Part shown: positions 1-9,209 of the stretch, in pieces | Position numbering within the stretch: the stretch's first letter is position 1 | Layout of the letters: each line of letters begins with the position of its first letter | Source of the DNA: FEN-1073 sp963780865 | GTDB taxonomy: Bacteria; Chloroflexota; Anaerolineae; Anaerolineales; RBG-16-64-43 | Assembly: GCA_963780865.1 (NCBI GenBank) | Contig: CAWADT010000016.1 | Span: 158,927-222,926 of the forward strand | Length of the DNA stretch: 64,000 nt | Direction: 5' to 3' | Position numbers and translations under genes: made by a program | Notes under the pieces: model-generated | Told to the model about the DNA's origin: nothing | The model's input: only the letters and a program-made list of their open reading frames with translations | Databases searched by the model: none

Positions 1-10
1 CAAGATCGGC

Positions 11-1684
11 ATGATCCTTCTTTATTTTGGGATCGCGGCCTTCGCCGGGTTCGTGTTCGTCCTCAGCTGGCTGCTGCTCGGGCTCCTGCGCTCGCCGGAT
101 CTGGCGAAATTCCTTGCCGATCAGGGCCAGCCTTCGATCGCGCCTTTCCTCGAAAGCGTTCCGGTCCTCATCCTGGCGGGATCGTTCATTGGGCTGGTCG
201 TCTCCAGTTTTGGCGTGCTGCTGCAGGCGCTCTATCTGGCCGGGGATATGGACTTTTTGCTCAGCGCGCCGGTGCCGGTCCGCGCCGTCTTCGTCTCCAA
301 GCAGCTCCAGGCGATCCTTCCGAACTTCGGGCTGGTGGCGCTGTTCGGGCTCCCGGTCCTTCTCGGTCTGGGCGCCTCGGGCGGCTACAACTTCCTCTAT
401 TACCCGATGGTGGTCATCGTGCTGGCGCTCATGGCGCTGGCCGCGGCGGGCGTGTCGAGCTTTCTGGTGATGGGCGTGGTGCGCATCTTCCCGGCCCGGC
501 GCGTGGCCGAGGTGCTCGGCGCCGTCGGCGCGGTCGTTTCCATCCTCTGTTCGCAATCCGGAAACTTCCTCAATGCCATGCATCCGGATTATTCATCCAT
601 CAGCGGGCAGCAGCTTCCGTTGAATCTGATCACCCGCTTCAATTCCCCCTGGATCCCGCTCTCGTGGGCCGGGAGGGGACTCGTGGACCTGGGCCAGGGC
701 CGTTGGCTCAGCGGCTTCTTGTTCCTGGCGCTCACCCTCACGGCAACGGGCGGATTGTTCTACCTCTCGCTTATCACCGCCGAGCGCCTGTATTACACCG
801 GCTGGGCCAGGATGCAAGCGGGAGGCAGGAAGAAACGGACTGCCGCGAAGCTTCCTGTTTCTCCGGCTCCCGCCGCCGCGGCCGTTCGTCCCGCCGCGGA
901 ATCGCCCCTGGCGCGGTTCGTCCCAGCGCCCGTGCTCGGAATCGTCGGCAAAGATTTCCTCACCCTGCGCCGCGATCCGCGCAGCATGTCGCAACTCGTC
1001 ACACCGCTCATCGTCGCCCTCGTCTACGGAGTCTTCCTGTTGCGTCCGGGAGGCTTGTCCTCTCCGGATACGGCCGGTGCGCCGGTTTGGTTTCTGCAGG
1101 GGGTGCAAAGCATCATGGCCTACGGAAGCGTGGGCTTGGCCATGTTCGTCGGCTGGTCGCTTCAATCGCGCCTGGCGCTCATGGCCTTCTCGCAGGAAGG
1201 AAAAAATTACTGGATCCTTAAATGCGCGCCGATCTCGAGCCTGCGCCTGGTGGTCGCCAAGTTCCTGGTGGCCTATTTGCCGGCCCTCGTCCTCGGATGG
1301 GCGTGCATGCTCGTCGTCTCGCTGTTAAAGGCCACCCCGATTTCCATATTCGCATTCGGCCTGATCGTCGTGGCGTTCTCCATCTCCGGCACGGCCGGGA
1401 TCAACCTCACCTACGGCATCCTCGGAGTCAACCTGACGTGGGAGGACCCGCGCCGGATGAATGCGGGATTCTCGGGCTGCCTCAGCCCGCTGTTCAGCGT
1501 GATCTATCTGGCCGTCGACGCCGGCTTGTTCATCGGTCCGGCGATGCTCCTCGGCGCATTCGGGGTTCCAGCGCTCGCGGGCCAGGCGGCCGGCCTGGTG
1601 TTGGGGGGCGCGTTCAGCCTGGCCTGCGCGGTCATCCCGCTTTGGCTCGCCTCCCGCCGGGTGGCGCGCATCGGCGAGAATTGA
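11..1684 (+). CDS. Putative ABC exporter membrane subunit, possibly 5'-truncated
   Basis: The 557-residue product is strongly hydrophobic, with about a dozen likely membrane segments in two blocks (roughly residues 1-260 and 320-557). An Ala/Pro-rich, basic cytoplasmic linker near residues 270-300 separates them. This layout fits the putative ABC-exporter (ABC-2-like) membrane subunits, which work with a separate ATPase; such a gene would lie upstream, outside the window. No catalytic motif or signal peptide is visible. The first ATG is at base 11 and no in-frame stop precedes it, so the true start may be further upstream. The family call rests on topology and general resemblance, and the substrate is unknown. 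Confidence 0.6.
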   Translation: MILLYFGIAAFAGFVFVLSWLLLGLLRSPDLAKFLADQGQPSIAPFLESVPVLILAGSFIGLVVSSFGVLLQALYLAGDMDFLLSAPVPVRAVFVSKQLQAILPNFGLVALFGLPVLLGLGASGGYNFLYYPMVVIVLALMALAAAGVSSFLVMGVVRIFPARRVAEVLGAVGAVVSILCSQSGNFLNAMHPDYSSISGQQLPLNLITRFNSPWIPLSWAGRGLVDLGQGRWLSGFLFLALTLTATGGLFYLSLITAERLYYTGWARMQAGGRKKRTAAKLPVSPAPAAAAVRPAAESPLARFVPAPVLGIVGKDFLTLRRDPRSMSQLVTPLIVALVYGVFLLRPGGLSSPDTAGAPVWFLQGVQSIMAYGSVGLAMFVGWSLQSRLALMAFSQEGKNYWILKCAPISSLRLVVAKFLVAYLPALVLGWACMLVVSLLKATPISIFAFGLIVVAFSISGTAGINLTYGILGVNLTWEDPRRMNAGFSGCLSPLFSVIYLAVDAGLFIGPAMLLGAFGVPALAGQAAGLVLGGAFSLACAVIPLWLASRRVARIGEN

Positions 1685-2124
1685 TACTCCTCTTCTCCGG
1701 CCCACAGGAATAAGAACGTCTCCATTTATTTCAGATTGCAGAGAAACAAATTCTCACTGCAAAGCCGCAAAGGGCGCAAAGTTTTTTTGTAATTTCTTTA
1801 CGGCCTTCGCGTCATTGCAATATGAAAAAGCCTTCTTGCGGTTCTGGCATCCAGTAAACACAGGAAGACTTTCCCCAATCCCGGCCATCATTTTCCACTC
1901 CTCCTTTGTCCTTTATAATGGAATCATGAGACCGCTGAAACAGTCCGTTCATCGGGGGATAAATCCCCCGACTATCAACATCGCCGGCCCCCGCTTCGCG
2001 AGGACAGGCTAAAGCCGGCTCTAAGAGCCCGGTTTTAACCGGGCGATGTTGATAGTTCGGAGCTTTAGCTCCGGACGGACATGCTTTCCGGTGCTCTCAT
2101 TAAAATCCTTCCCGGCCGAGACCC
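1685..2124. other. Intergenic region with nested inverted repeats
   Basis: No convincing gene is seen in this 440-base gap. A perfect 15-base inverted repeat (1971-1985 against 2042-2056) encloses smaller hairpins, including one around 1954-1970. A GC-rich word inside it (about 1988-2008, containing CCCCGCTTCGCGAGG) recurs upstream of the DEAD-box helicase near 9147-9168, so it belongs to a dispersed repeat. A short open frame at 1815-2012 lacks a ribosome binding site and protein-like composition. Confidence 0.6.
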
Positions 2125-3903
2125 ATGAACCATATTTTCAGTCTGAGTTCTTTCGTTCGTCCCTACTGGAAGCGGGCCGTGCTGGCCCTCGTCCTCCTCA
2201 GTACGCTCGTGGTGATGGATCTCTCCATCCCGCGGCTGATCGAGCGGATCATCGATCAGGGCATCGACCGGAACGATATGACGGTGGTGGCGACCACCGC
2301 CGCGCTGATGATCTTCCTCTCGCTGCTGAGCGCGGTGATCGCCATCGGCAACAATTATTTCTCCGTGCAGGTCGGGGAAGGCGTGGCCCGCGACCTGCGC
2401 GAGGCGCTGTTCCTGAAGATCCAATCCTTCTCGTACGGCAACCTCGACCGGCAGCATACCGGCCCGCTGATGACCCGCCTCACCAGCGACGTCGCCGCGC
2501 TCAAGACCCTTACGCAGATCACCCTGCGGATCGGCACGCGCGGCCCGCTGCTCATGACCGGCAGCGTGCTGCTGATGTTCCTCACCAATTCGCGCCTCGC
2601 GCTCACCCTCTTCCCGCTGCTGGCGGTCACGGCGGCGATCATCGTTCTGTTCATCGTCAATCTGGAGCCGCTTTTCCTCGGAGTCCAGCAGCGGCTGGAC
2701 CGGCTCAATAGCGTCTTGCAGGAAAACATCGCCGGCGTCCGGCTGGTGCGGGCGTTTGTGCGCGCGGACCTCGAAGAGCGGCGCTTTGCGGACGCCAACC
2801 AGGAACTGACCGCGCGCTCGATCCGGGTGATGGAATTCATGTCGGTCATGTCGCCCGCGCTCACGGTGTGCGTCAACATCGGCATGGTGATCGTGATTTG
2901 GGCGGGCGGGCTGCAGGCCATCCGCGGGGAACTCACGCTGGGGCAGATTGTGGCGTTCACCAACTACCTGCTCACGACCATGACCCCGCTGATCATGATG
3001 ACCAACCTCTCCAATACCTGGGCGGCGGGGATCGCTTCGGCCGAGCGCGTGGACGAAGTGCTCGCCACCGTTCCCGAAATCCGGGACGAACCCGAAGCCG
3101 CCCCGCTTCCTTCCGGCGCCCGCGGGCGGGTGGTGTTCGAGAACGTTTCCTTCTGTTACAACCCGGGCAGCTGCGAGCTCGTCCTGCGCGAGATCAATCT
3201 GACGGCCGAGCCGGGCGAGCGGGTGGCGATCCTGGGGGCAACCGGAGCGGGAAAAACCACGCTGGTCAATCTGATCCCTCGGTTTTACGACACAACCTCC
3301 GGGCGGGTGCTCGTCAATGGGGTTGACGTGCGCCGCCTCCGGCAATCTTCTCTGCTCGCGGCCATCGGGATCGTCCCGCAGGAATCGATCCTCTTTTCGG
3401 GGACGGTGCGGGAGAACATTGCCTACGGCCGGCCCGGCGCCACGGATGAGGAGGTGGCGGCGGCGGCCAAGGCAGCCCAGGCTGACGGGTTCATCCGGGA
3501 ATTGGCCGGGGAGTACGGTGGACGCGTGGAGCAGCGCGGCGCGAACTTTTCCGGCGGCCAAAAACAGCGCCTGGCGATCGCCCGCGCGATCCTGATGCAA
3601 CCGGAGGTGCTGATCCTCGACAACTCGACCAGCGCAGTGGATGTGGTAACCGAAACCCTGGTCCAGGAGGCGCTCGAGGCACTGATGCGCGGCCGCACCA
3701 GCTTCGTGGTCGCCCAGCGCATCAGCACCGTGCTGCGCGCCGATAAAATCATCGTGCTCGAAGGCGGGCGCATCGCCGCGGAAGGGACTCACCGCGAGCT
3801 GTTGGCGTCCAGCCCGATCTATCGCGAGATTTTTGATTCGCAGCTCGGAGCGGGCCTGCCGCCGGATGAAAGCGGACAAGCGCCGCGGGAGGGGAACGCA
3901 TGA
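2125..3903 (+). CDS. Heterodimeric ABC exporter, subunit with degenerate ATP site
   Basis: A 592-residue half-transporter: six membrane segments (about residues 15-320) followed by a nucleotide-binding domain. Walker A (GATGAGKTT, near residue 371) and the signature (FSGGQ, near 475) are intact. The catalytic Glu after Walker B is replaced by Asn (LILDNSTSAVD, near 500), and the H-loop His is Gln (AQRIS). In the BmrC/BmrD and TM287/288 class one subunit has such a non-hydrolysing site and the partner keeps the active one. The next gene overlaps this stop by four bases and has the canonical residues, so the two should form one exporter. The substrate (drug, lipid or peptide) cannot be read from sequence. 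Confidence 0.9.
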   Translation: MNHIFSLSSFVRPYWKRAVLALVLLSTLVVMDLSIPRLIERIIDQGIDRNDMTVVATTAALMIFLSLLSAVIAIGNNYFSVQVGEGVARDLREALFLKIQSFSYGNLDRQHTGPLMTRLTSDVAALKTLTQITLRIGTRGPLLMTGSVLLMFLTNSRLALTLFPLLAVTAAIIVLFIVNLEPLFLGVQQRLDRLNSVLQENIAGVRLVRAFVRADLEERRFADANQELTARSIRVMEFMSVMSPALTVCVNIGMVIVIWAGGLQAIRGELTLGQIVAFTNYLLTTMTPLIMMTNLSNTWAAGIASAERVDEVLATVPEIRDEPEAAPLPSGARGRVVFENVSFCYNPGSCELVLREINLTAEPGERVAILGATGAGKTTLVNLIPRFYDTTSGRVLVNGVDVRRLRQSSLLAAIGIVPQESILFSGTVRENIAYGRPGATDEEVAAAAKAAQADGFIRELAGEYGGRVEQRGANFSGGQKQRLAIARAILMQPEVLILDNSTSAVDVVTETLVQEALEALMRGRTSFVVAQRISTVLRADKIIVLEGGRIAAEGTHRELLASSPIYREIFDSQLGAGLPPDESGQAPREGNA

Positions 3904-5738
3904 GCGCCTCCTCTTCCGGCTCCGCGCCCGGCACCGCCGCCATCCGCGCCGTCATGCAACCGCGTGGTCCGCGAACCATCGGCCGAATCGAAAAGGCGCG
4001 GGATCCCCGCAGCGCGCTCCGGCGGTTGCTGCCCTACCTCGGCCGGTCCCCGTTCCTGCTCGTGCTGGCGTTCGTTTCCGTCCTGATCTACACCGCCCTC
4101 GGCATTCTCGGGCCCTACCTGATCGGCGTGGCCATCGATACCTTCATCACCGGCAAGGATCCGGCCGGGCTCGCGCGCATCGCGCTTTGGATGTTGGCGG
4201 TGTACGTGCTCAACAATCTCTTCCAGGCCGTGGCCGGTTGGCTGATGGCGGATATTTCCCAGCGCGGCCTGCAACTGCTGCGGCGCGACCTGTTCGCCCG
4301 GCTGCAGATTCTCCCGCTGCGGTTCTTCGACCGCAATCCGGCCGGCGAGCTGATGAGCCGGCTCACCAACGACATCGACGCCATCAACACGGCCGTCGCG
4401 CAGAACATCACCGCCCTGGCCGCGAGCGTGCTGTCCATGGGCGGGATCCTGGTTGCCATGTTCCTCCTCGATTGGCGGCTGGCGCTGGTCTCGCTGGTGG
4501 TGGTGCCGATCACGCTGTGGTTTACGAGTTTTGTGGCCCGCTACACCCGCACGGGGTTCGAGCAGCTGCAACGCCACCTGGGAGAACTCAACGGGGTGAT
4601 GGAAGAAACCATCAGCGGGCAGAAGGTGATCTCGGCTTTCCGCCGAAACGATTCAGTCGTCGCCGCCTTCCGGGAGCGCAACACGGAGGTCTACCGCGCG
4701 GGGATTTACGCCAACACGTACGCGCTGCTCTTAATGCCGCTGACGACGGTGCTCGGAAACTTTTTCGTCATCGTGATCGCCGCGTTCGGCGGATTCCTGG
4801 CCCTGCAGGGCTTCGTCAGCGTGGGTCTGATCGCCGCCTTCATCAACTACGCGCAAAACTTCGTCAACCCGGTGCGCCAGCTGGCCAACCTGTACAACAC
4901 CGTCCAGGCGGCGCTGGCCGGCGCGGAGCGGGTGTTCGAGATCATCGACACCGCGCCCGAACCCGAAGACGCGCCCGGCGCCGCCGCGCCCGAGACGATC
5001 CGCGGGAGCGTGCGCTTCGAGCATGTGGACTTTTCCTACACTCCCGGAACCCCGGTGATCCGGGATATGTCCCTCGCGGCCGAAGCCGGGAAGACCATCG
5101 CGCTGGTGGGCCCGACCGGGGCCGGGAAGACGACCATCATCAACCTGCTCTCGCGCTTCTACGAGGTGGACGGCGGCGGGATTTCCGTCGACGGAACCGA
5201 CATCCGCGACATCCGCAAGGATTTCCTGCGCGGCCGGCTCGGGATCGTCCTGCAGGACATGTTCCTGTTTTCCACCTCGGTGATGGAAAACATTCGCTAC
5301 GGGCGGATCGACGCGAGCGACGAGGAAGTCGTCCGCGCGGCGCAGATCGCCGACGCGGACCATTTCATCTGCCAGCTTCCGAAGGGGTACCAAACGGTGC
5401 TTTCGGAGCGCGCCGGCAACCTCAGCCAGGGGCAGCGCCAATTGCTCGCGATCGCGCGGGCGATCATCGCCGATCCGAATATCCTGATTCTCGACGAGGC
5501 GACGAGTTCCGTCGACACCCGCACGGAAGTGCGGATCCAGAAGGCGCTCCTGCGGCTGATGCGCGGCCGGACGAGCTTCGTCATCGCCCACCGGCTCTCC
5601 ACCATCCGCGATGCGGATTGCGTGCTGGTGATCCAGGGCGGCCGGATCGTGGAGCGCGGAACGCATCAGGAGCTGCTCGACGCGCGCGGGGTGTATCATC
5701 GGCTGTACGTCAGCCAGTTCAAGGGCCAGGAAATATAA
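3900..5738 (+). CDS. Heterodimeric ABC exporter, catalytic subunit
   Basis: A 612-residue half-transporter with an N-terminal extension of about 40 residues, six membrane segments (about 45-340) and a nucleotide-binding domain. Walker A (GPTGAGKT, near 404), Walker B with catalytic Glu (ILILDEATSSVD, near 531) and the H-loop His (IAHRLST) are intact. Its signature is LSQGQ in place of LSGGQ. In a head-to-tail dimer this altered signature faces the upstream subunit's Asn/Gln site, so both halves of one ATP site are degenerate and the other site is canonical. The ATG overlaps the upstream stop (ATGA), so translation is coupled. It is preceded by a GGAGGGG ribosome binding site. Confidence 0.9.
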   Translation: MSASSSGSAPGTAAIRAVMQPRGPRTIGRIEKARDPRSALRRLLPYLGRSPFLLVLAFVSVLIYTALGILGPYLIGVAIDTFITGKDPAGLARIALWMLAVYVLNNLFQAVAGWLMADISQRGLQLLRRDLFARLQILPLRFFDRNPAGELMSRLTNDIDAINTAVAQNITALAASVLSMGGILVAMFLLDWRLALVSLVVVPITLWFTSFVARYTRTGFEQLQRHLGELNGVMEETISGQKVISAFRRNDSVVAAFRERNTEVYRAGIYANTYALLLMPLTTVLGNFFVIVIAAFGGFLALQGFVSVGLIAAFINYAQNFVNPVRQLANLYNTVQAALAGAERVFEIIDTAPEPEDAPGAAAPETIRGSVRFEHVDFSYTPGTPVIRDMSLAAEAGKTIALVGPTGAGKTTIINLLSRFYEVDGGGISVDGTDIRDIRKDFLRGRLGIVLQDMFLFSTSVMENIRYGRIDASDEEVVRAAQIADADHFICQLPKGYQTVLSERAGNLSQGQRQLLAIARAIIADPNILILDEATSSVDTRTEVRIQKALLRLMRGRTSFVIAHRLSTIRDADCVLVIQGGRIVERGTHQELLDARGVYHRLYVSQFKGQEI

Positions 5739-5786
5739 TCTCTCACAACGGGTTTCTCCGGGAAGAAATTTTCGCAAGGAGGAAAC

Positions 5787-6284
5787 ATGAAACCGGCGCT
5801 GCTCGTGATCGACGTGCAAAAGGAATTCTTTACAGAAAACTCCGCGACGGCTGCCGCGCTGCAAGTCGCGGCCGACTACATTAATTTCGCCATCGGCCTC
5901 TTCCGTGAGAAAAAACTTCCGGTCATCTGCATCCAGCATATGAATCCCGAGGACCATCTGGTCCCGGGCCAGCCCGGTTTCGACCTTCCCGAAATCCTGA
6001 ATATTCTACCGACCGATCCGCACATTCACAAAACGTACAGCAACGCCTTCAATAAAACTTCCCTCGCGGAGATGCTGCAGAAAGAAGGGGTCGACACGGT
6101 CGTGATCACCGGATTTGCGGCGGAGGGCTGCGTCACGGCCACCTGCCGCGGCGCGAAGGACCTCGACCTGACGGCGATCATCCTGCGCGGATCGATTGTC
6201 GGCGGCAAGCCGGAGTTTGTCCCCTTCGTCGAGGCCACCCATGAGATCATTTCCTATCGCGCGCTGGCGAAGGCGCTGGAATAG
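5787..6284 (+). CDS. Isochorismatase-family cysteine hydrolase
   Basis: A 165-residue cytosolic alpha/beta hydrolase of the isochorismatase/nicotinamidase superfamily. The triad is visible: Asp in LLVIDVQ near residue 9, Lys in the HKTYSNAF segment, and the nucleophilic Cys in GFAAEGCVTAT. The conserved Gly-rich loop before the Cys and the C-terminal region match the family length (about 160-200). An AAGGAGGAAAC ribosome binding site precedes the ATG. It follows the ABC exporter by 48 bases and could be cotranscribed with it. The substrate (isochorismate, nicotinamide, a carbamoyl compound or other) cannot be told from these motifs. Confidence 0.85.
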   Translation: MKPALLVIDVQKEFFTENSATAAALQVAADYINFAIGLFREKKLPVICIQHMNPEDHLVPGQPGFDLPEILNILPTDPHIHKTYSNAFNKTSLAEMLQKEGVDTVVITGFAAEGCVTATCRGAKDLDLTAIILRGSIVGGKPEFVPFVEATHEIISYRALAKALE

Positions 6285-6675
6285 AGCGAGAATTAATTTC
6301 ACCGGTTCCCCCGGGGCAACGCTTCGAGCTTTCTTCCCAAGCCGGGTAAACCCGGCTGATCACCCGCGGGAAGAAGAATGACGAATAAACGCGATTAAAA
6401 GCGGAGAGTCCCTCTGTCATTGCGAGGAGAATGGGCGGCTGGACCTTGGCCGCCCATACGACGAAGCAATCTGGTTTTCCGAAAAAGAGTGATTTACTCA
6501 CCCCTTGCCTGATTCATCCCGTAAGTAGAGGGTCGAGAGATTGCTTCGCCGCTGACGCGGCGAAGCAATGACAAAGATTGATGATCCATTCGAAAGCGGT
6601 TCTTCGTCATTCTCTGCTTCAGGTTGTCATTGCGTCACGTAATTCGATATACTCATCCTGGAAAGGCTCTGCGCT
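6285..6675. repeat. Intergenic region with facing palindromic repeats
   Basis: No gene is seen. Two repeat copies face each other. One at 6415-6472 reads TGTCATTGCGAGGAG at one end and ACGAAGCAATCT at the other, with a self-complementary core (ATGGGCGGC and GCCGCCCAT). An inverted, shorter copy lies at 6538-6573. The same ends recur near 16.1, 16.7, 16.9 and 17.0 kb. This is a dispersed palindromic element, probably REP- or MITE-like. Confidence 0.7.
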
Positions 6676-7077
6676 ATGACTTCGATCATTCCCTCAAACT
6701 TTACCGATCTTCTAAGCCGCGAAAAAAGAGCTTTCGCCGACCTGGCGCTGGTCCTCCGCGACGGCACGCCGCAGGTAACTCCGGTCTGGTTCGACTGGAA
6801 CGGCGAACACATCATCATCAACACCGCGCGCGGCCGGGTGAAGGATAAGGTCCTTCGCCGCAAGCCGGTCGTCGCGCTCATGATCGCGGATCCCTCCAAC
6901 CCGTACCGCTATATCCAGATCAAAGGCCGCGTGGTGGCGGAGACGGAAGAGGGCGCGTACGAACTGATATGCGACCTGCAGGAAAAGTATCACGGCAATC
7001 GGGAATATCCCCAGCGGCCGGGTGAGGTGCGGGTAACCTATAGGATCAAGCCGGAGAAGGTCCAGGCCAGAGGGTAA
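6676..7077 (+). CDS. PPOX-class flavin/F420-dependent oxidoreductase
   Basis: A 133-residue split-barrel protein of the pyridoxamine-5'-phosphate-oxidase-like superfamily. The order of motifs is typical of the F420-dependent class: an N-terminal helix, TPVWFDWNGEHIIINTARG, a KDKVLRRKPVVAL segment, then the YRYIQIKGRV strand. It should act as a cytosolic reductase or oxidase bound to F420 or FMN; the substrate is unknown. The ATG is preceded by GGAAAGG. Nearby genes are unrelated enzymes, so the context gives no further hint. Confidence 0.8.
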   Translation: MTSIIPSNFTDLLSREKRAFADLALVLRDGTPQVTPVWFDWNGEHIIINTARGRVKDKVLRRKPVVALMIADPSNPYRYIQIKGRVVAETEEGAYELICDLQEKYHGNREYPQRPGEVRVTYRIKPEKVQARG

Positions 7078-7163
7078 CCAACCCCTCCCCTATCCCCTCC
7101 CCATAATGCCCGTCCCCGAGCGTAACGAAGGGAGGGAGAAGGGAGAGAGGGAAGCGAGGAATC

Positions 7164-8081
7164 ATGCCTACAAAAAACGAATACATCCGCCTCGGCTCGA
7201 GCGACCTGCACGTCAGCCCGCTCGGAATGGGGACCAACTCCTGGGGTTCCAACGGCAAGCCGGACCCGGAAAAGAAAGCAACGTTCGAGGCGGCGCTCGC
7301 CGCGGGGATCAATTTCATCGACACGGCCGAAGTCTACACCTTGGGCGGGTCGGAACGAACCGTCGCCCAGTGTTTGGAATCGACCAAGGGAGAAGCCGTC
7401 ATCGCAACCAAGTTCATGCCGTTGCCCTGGCGCCTGGGCAAATCCAGACTGGGCGAAGCGCTGAACCGCAGCCTGGAACGGCTTAACCTTCCGCGGGTGG
7501 ACCTGTATATGACCCACTTCCCGTTCCCGCCTGTGCCGATCGAAACCTGGATGGACGGACTGGCCGACGCCGTGCAAGCCGGGCTCACCCGCGCCGCCGG
7601 GGTCTCCAACTATAACGAGCAACAAATGCGCCGAGCGCACGCCGCCCTTGCCAAACGCGGCGTGCCGCTCGCCAGCGACCAAGTGGAATTCAGCCTGCTC
7701 AAACGCGGCCCGGAACGCAAGGGGTTGCTGGCTGCGTGCAAGGAACTGGGCGTGACGCTGGTGGCCTACCGTCCGCTGTGCTCCGGACTGCTCAGCGGCA
7801 AATACACGCCGGAGGATCCGCCGCCCGGGTTGCGCGGCCGGCGCTATAACCGCGCCTACCTGGTTAAGGTCGCCCCGCTCGCCGCTTTGGTGCGCGAAAT
7901 CGCTTCTGCCCACCGCAAGACTCCCTCGCAGGCGGCGCTTAATTGGATCATCTGCAAGGGCGCGCTGCCCATTCCAGGCGCCGGGAGTCCGCGCCATGCG
8001 GAGGAAAACGCCGGCGCGTTGGGCTGGCAGCTCAGCGCGGACGAGATGGCGGCGCTGGATAAGGCGAGCGAGAAAATTTAA
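7164..8081 (+). CDS. Aldo/keto reductase
   Basis: A 305-residue TIM-barrel aldo/keto reductase. It shows the FIDTAEVYTLGGSE segment carrying the catalytic Asp and Tyr, the VIATKFMP strand with the catalytic Lys, and the YMTHFPFPP strand with the active-site His. The C-terminal NADPH-binding region (IPGAGSPRHAEENAGALG) is also typical. The family reduces aldehydes and ketones with NADPH in the cytosol. A GCGAGGA ribosome binding site lies 3 bases before the ATG. The 86-base gap upstream is rich in poly-purine and poly-pyrimidine tracts. The substrate is unknown. Confidence 0.88.
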   Translation: MPTKNEYIRLGSSDLHVSPLGMGTNSWGSNGKPDPEKKATFEAALAAGINFIDTAEVYTLGGSERTVAQCLESTKGEAVIATKFMPLPWRLGKSRLGEALNRSLERLNLPRVDLYMTHFPFPPVPIETWMDGLADAVQAGLTRAAGVSNYNEQQMRRAHAALAKRGVPLASDQVEFSLLKRGPERKGLLAACKELGVTLVAYRPLCSGLLSGKYTPEDPPPGLRGRRYNRAYLVKVAPLAALVREIASAHRKTPSQAALNWIICKGALPIPGAGSPRHAEENAGALGWQLSADEMAALDKASEKI

Positions 8082-8452
8082 AGATACATCCGGTGGACAA
8101 ATGAAGACGATCCAGCTCGCCATTCACCCGAAGGTTAACTCCCGGGCCCTTAGCCGCGCCGGATAAACCCGGCATTAAGATACCTGCCATGTCCGAGCCG
8201 CTGGAATTACCATAACGCCTTCCATCCGATATTATGATAGACTTCATCACAATCAAACACCGAGCGGCATCTAGATAATAAAGCGCGCGGATTTCCCGAA
8301 AGAAATGGATTGCCCCACTCGCGCTGCGTATTCGCGGGGCAGGCGCGGAATTTTTTTTATGGGTTTTCCTTAAAGGCTTTATCCGTGAAATCCGTTCTCA
8401 TCTGTGAAATCCGCGGTAAAAGGGTTTAGCGAACAATCTCAGGGAGATCCCC
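8082..8452. other. Intergenic region upstream of the repeat protein
   Basis: No gene is seen in these 371 bases. The part near 8380-8420 repeats the words CCGTGAAATCCG and GTGAAATCCGCGG. Related words recur near 18560-18600, and in the ACGGATTACACGGATT form near 21220 and 24540, so this is a dispersed intergenic repeat. No clear promoter could be assigned. Confidence 0.5.
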
Positions 8453-8980
8453 ATGGACTCGAAACAACAATCGCAATCGAACGACCGGCAGAAGCTGGAG
8501 AAAGACCAGGAGAAGGGACGAATTACGCGCCAGGAGGATCAGCAACAACTGGAGCAGCGGCAGGCACGGGATCTGGGACCGCAGCAAGAAAAGCGGCAGG
8601 AACTGGACCGGGAACAAGCCAAAGAGTTAAAACCGCGGGAAGAGGAGCGGCTTGTTCTGGACCGCGAGCAAGATAAGGAACGAAAGCCGCGAGAAGTGGT
8701 GCGGGAAGAGTTAGACCGGGAACAGGATAAGGAACGCAAAGTGCGGGACGAGGAGCGTCGGCAATTGGATCTCCAGCAGGAGAAGGAACGGATAAAGCGG
8801 CAGAACGACCAAGCACGGGAGGAACAGCAACGTCAGCAAGCGCAGAAACTCCAGCAGAAGCAAGCGGAGCAGCTGGAGAAGCAAACGCGTCAGGATCAAA
8901 TAAAGGAGCAGGAACAAAAAATTATAGACCAGGAGCAACAACTGAAAGACCAACAAAAACAAGATCGAAATAAACGATAA
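8453..8980 (+). CDS. Gln/Glu/Lys/Arg-rich protein with six 18-residue helical repeats
   Basis: The 175-residue product contains no Phe, Trp, Tyr, His or Cys and consists almost only of Q, E, K, R, D, L. From residue 13 to 120 it divides into six consecutive 18-residue units of the form xxL(D/E)xxQx(K/R)(E/D)xxxRxxx(R/Q). Examples are QELDREQAKELKPREEER and EELDREQDKERKVRDEER. Eighteen residues make five turns of an alpha helix, and the alternating charges fit a long single alpha helix or coiled coil. The C-terminal third is Gln-rich with less regular repeats. There is no signal peptide or membrane segment. A GGGAGA ribosome binding site precedes the ATG. I do not recognise the family; a structural or scaffolding role is only a guess. 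Confidence 0.75.
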   Translation: MDSKQQSQSNDRQKLEKDQEKGRITRQEDQQQLEQRQARDLGPQQEKRQELDREQAKELKPREEERLVLDREQDKERKPREVVREELDREQDKERKVRDEERRQLDLQQEKERIKRQNDQAREEQQRQQAQKLQQKQAEQLEKQTRQDQIKEQEQKIIDQEQQLKDQQKQDRNKR

Positions 8981-9209
8981 TATTGATGCGAACGCCCGTA
9001 AACTCTTTGGGGGCGAGTCCCAACTCACCCCCAACTGCGATTACCCCAACGGCAACCTGCATCCTATACGCGCGCGCACTACGCCCTTCTCCCGGGACGG
9101 GCTGGTCTTTGCTTTGGAGTCGTGCCATAATCCCCTAAGGACGCAGCCCCCGCTTCGCGAGGGCAGGCACTGCTGCGCCCCGACATTCGCAGTGGATGTG
9201 GAGAGTGTT

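Noticed and set aside
1815..2012. 65-codon frame in the first intergenic region
   Set aside because: Runs through inverted repeats and lacks a ribosome binding site.
2065..3879. Long minus-strand open frame opposite the first ABC exporter subunit
   Set aside because: Its His/Arg/Gln/Asp-rich, low-complexity translation is typical of an antisense shadow of GC-rich coding DNA; the plus strand has complete ABC motifs.
3833..5884. 683-codon open frame overlapping the second ABC subunit in another frame
   Set aside because: Arg/Pro/Gly-rich shadow with no domain; the true frame carries Walker A, signature and Walker B motifs.
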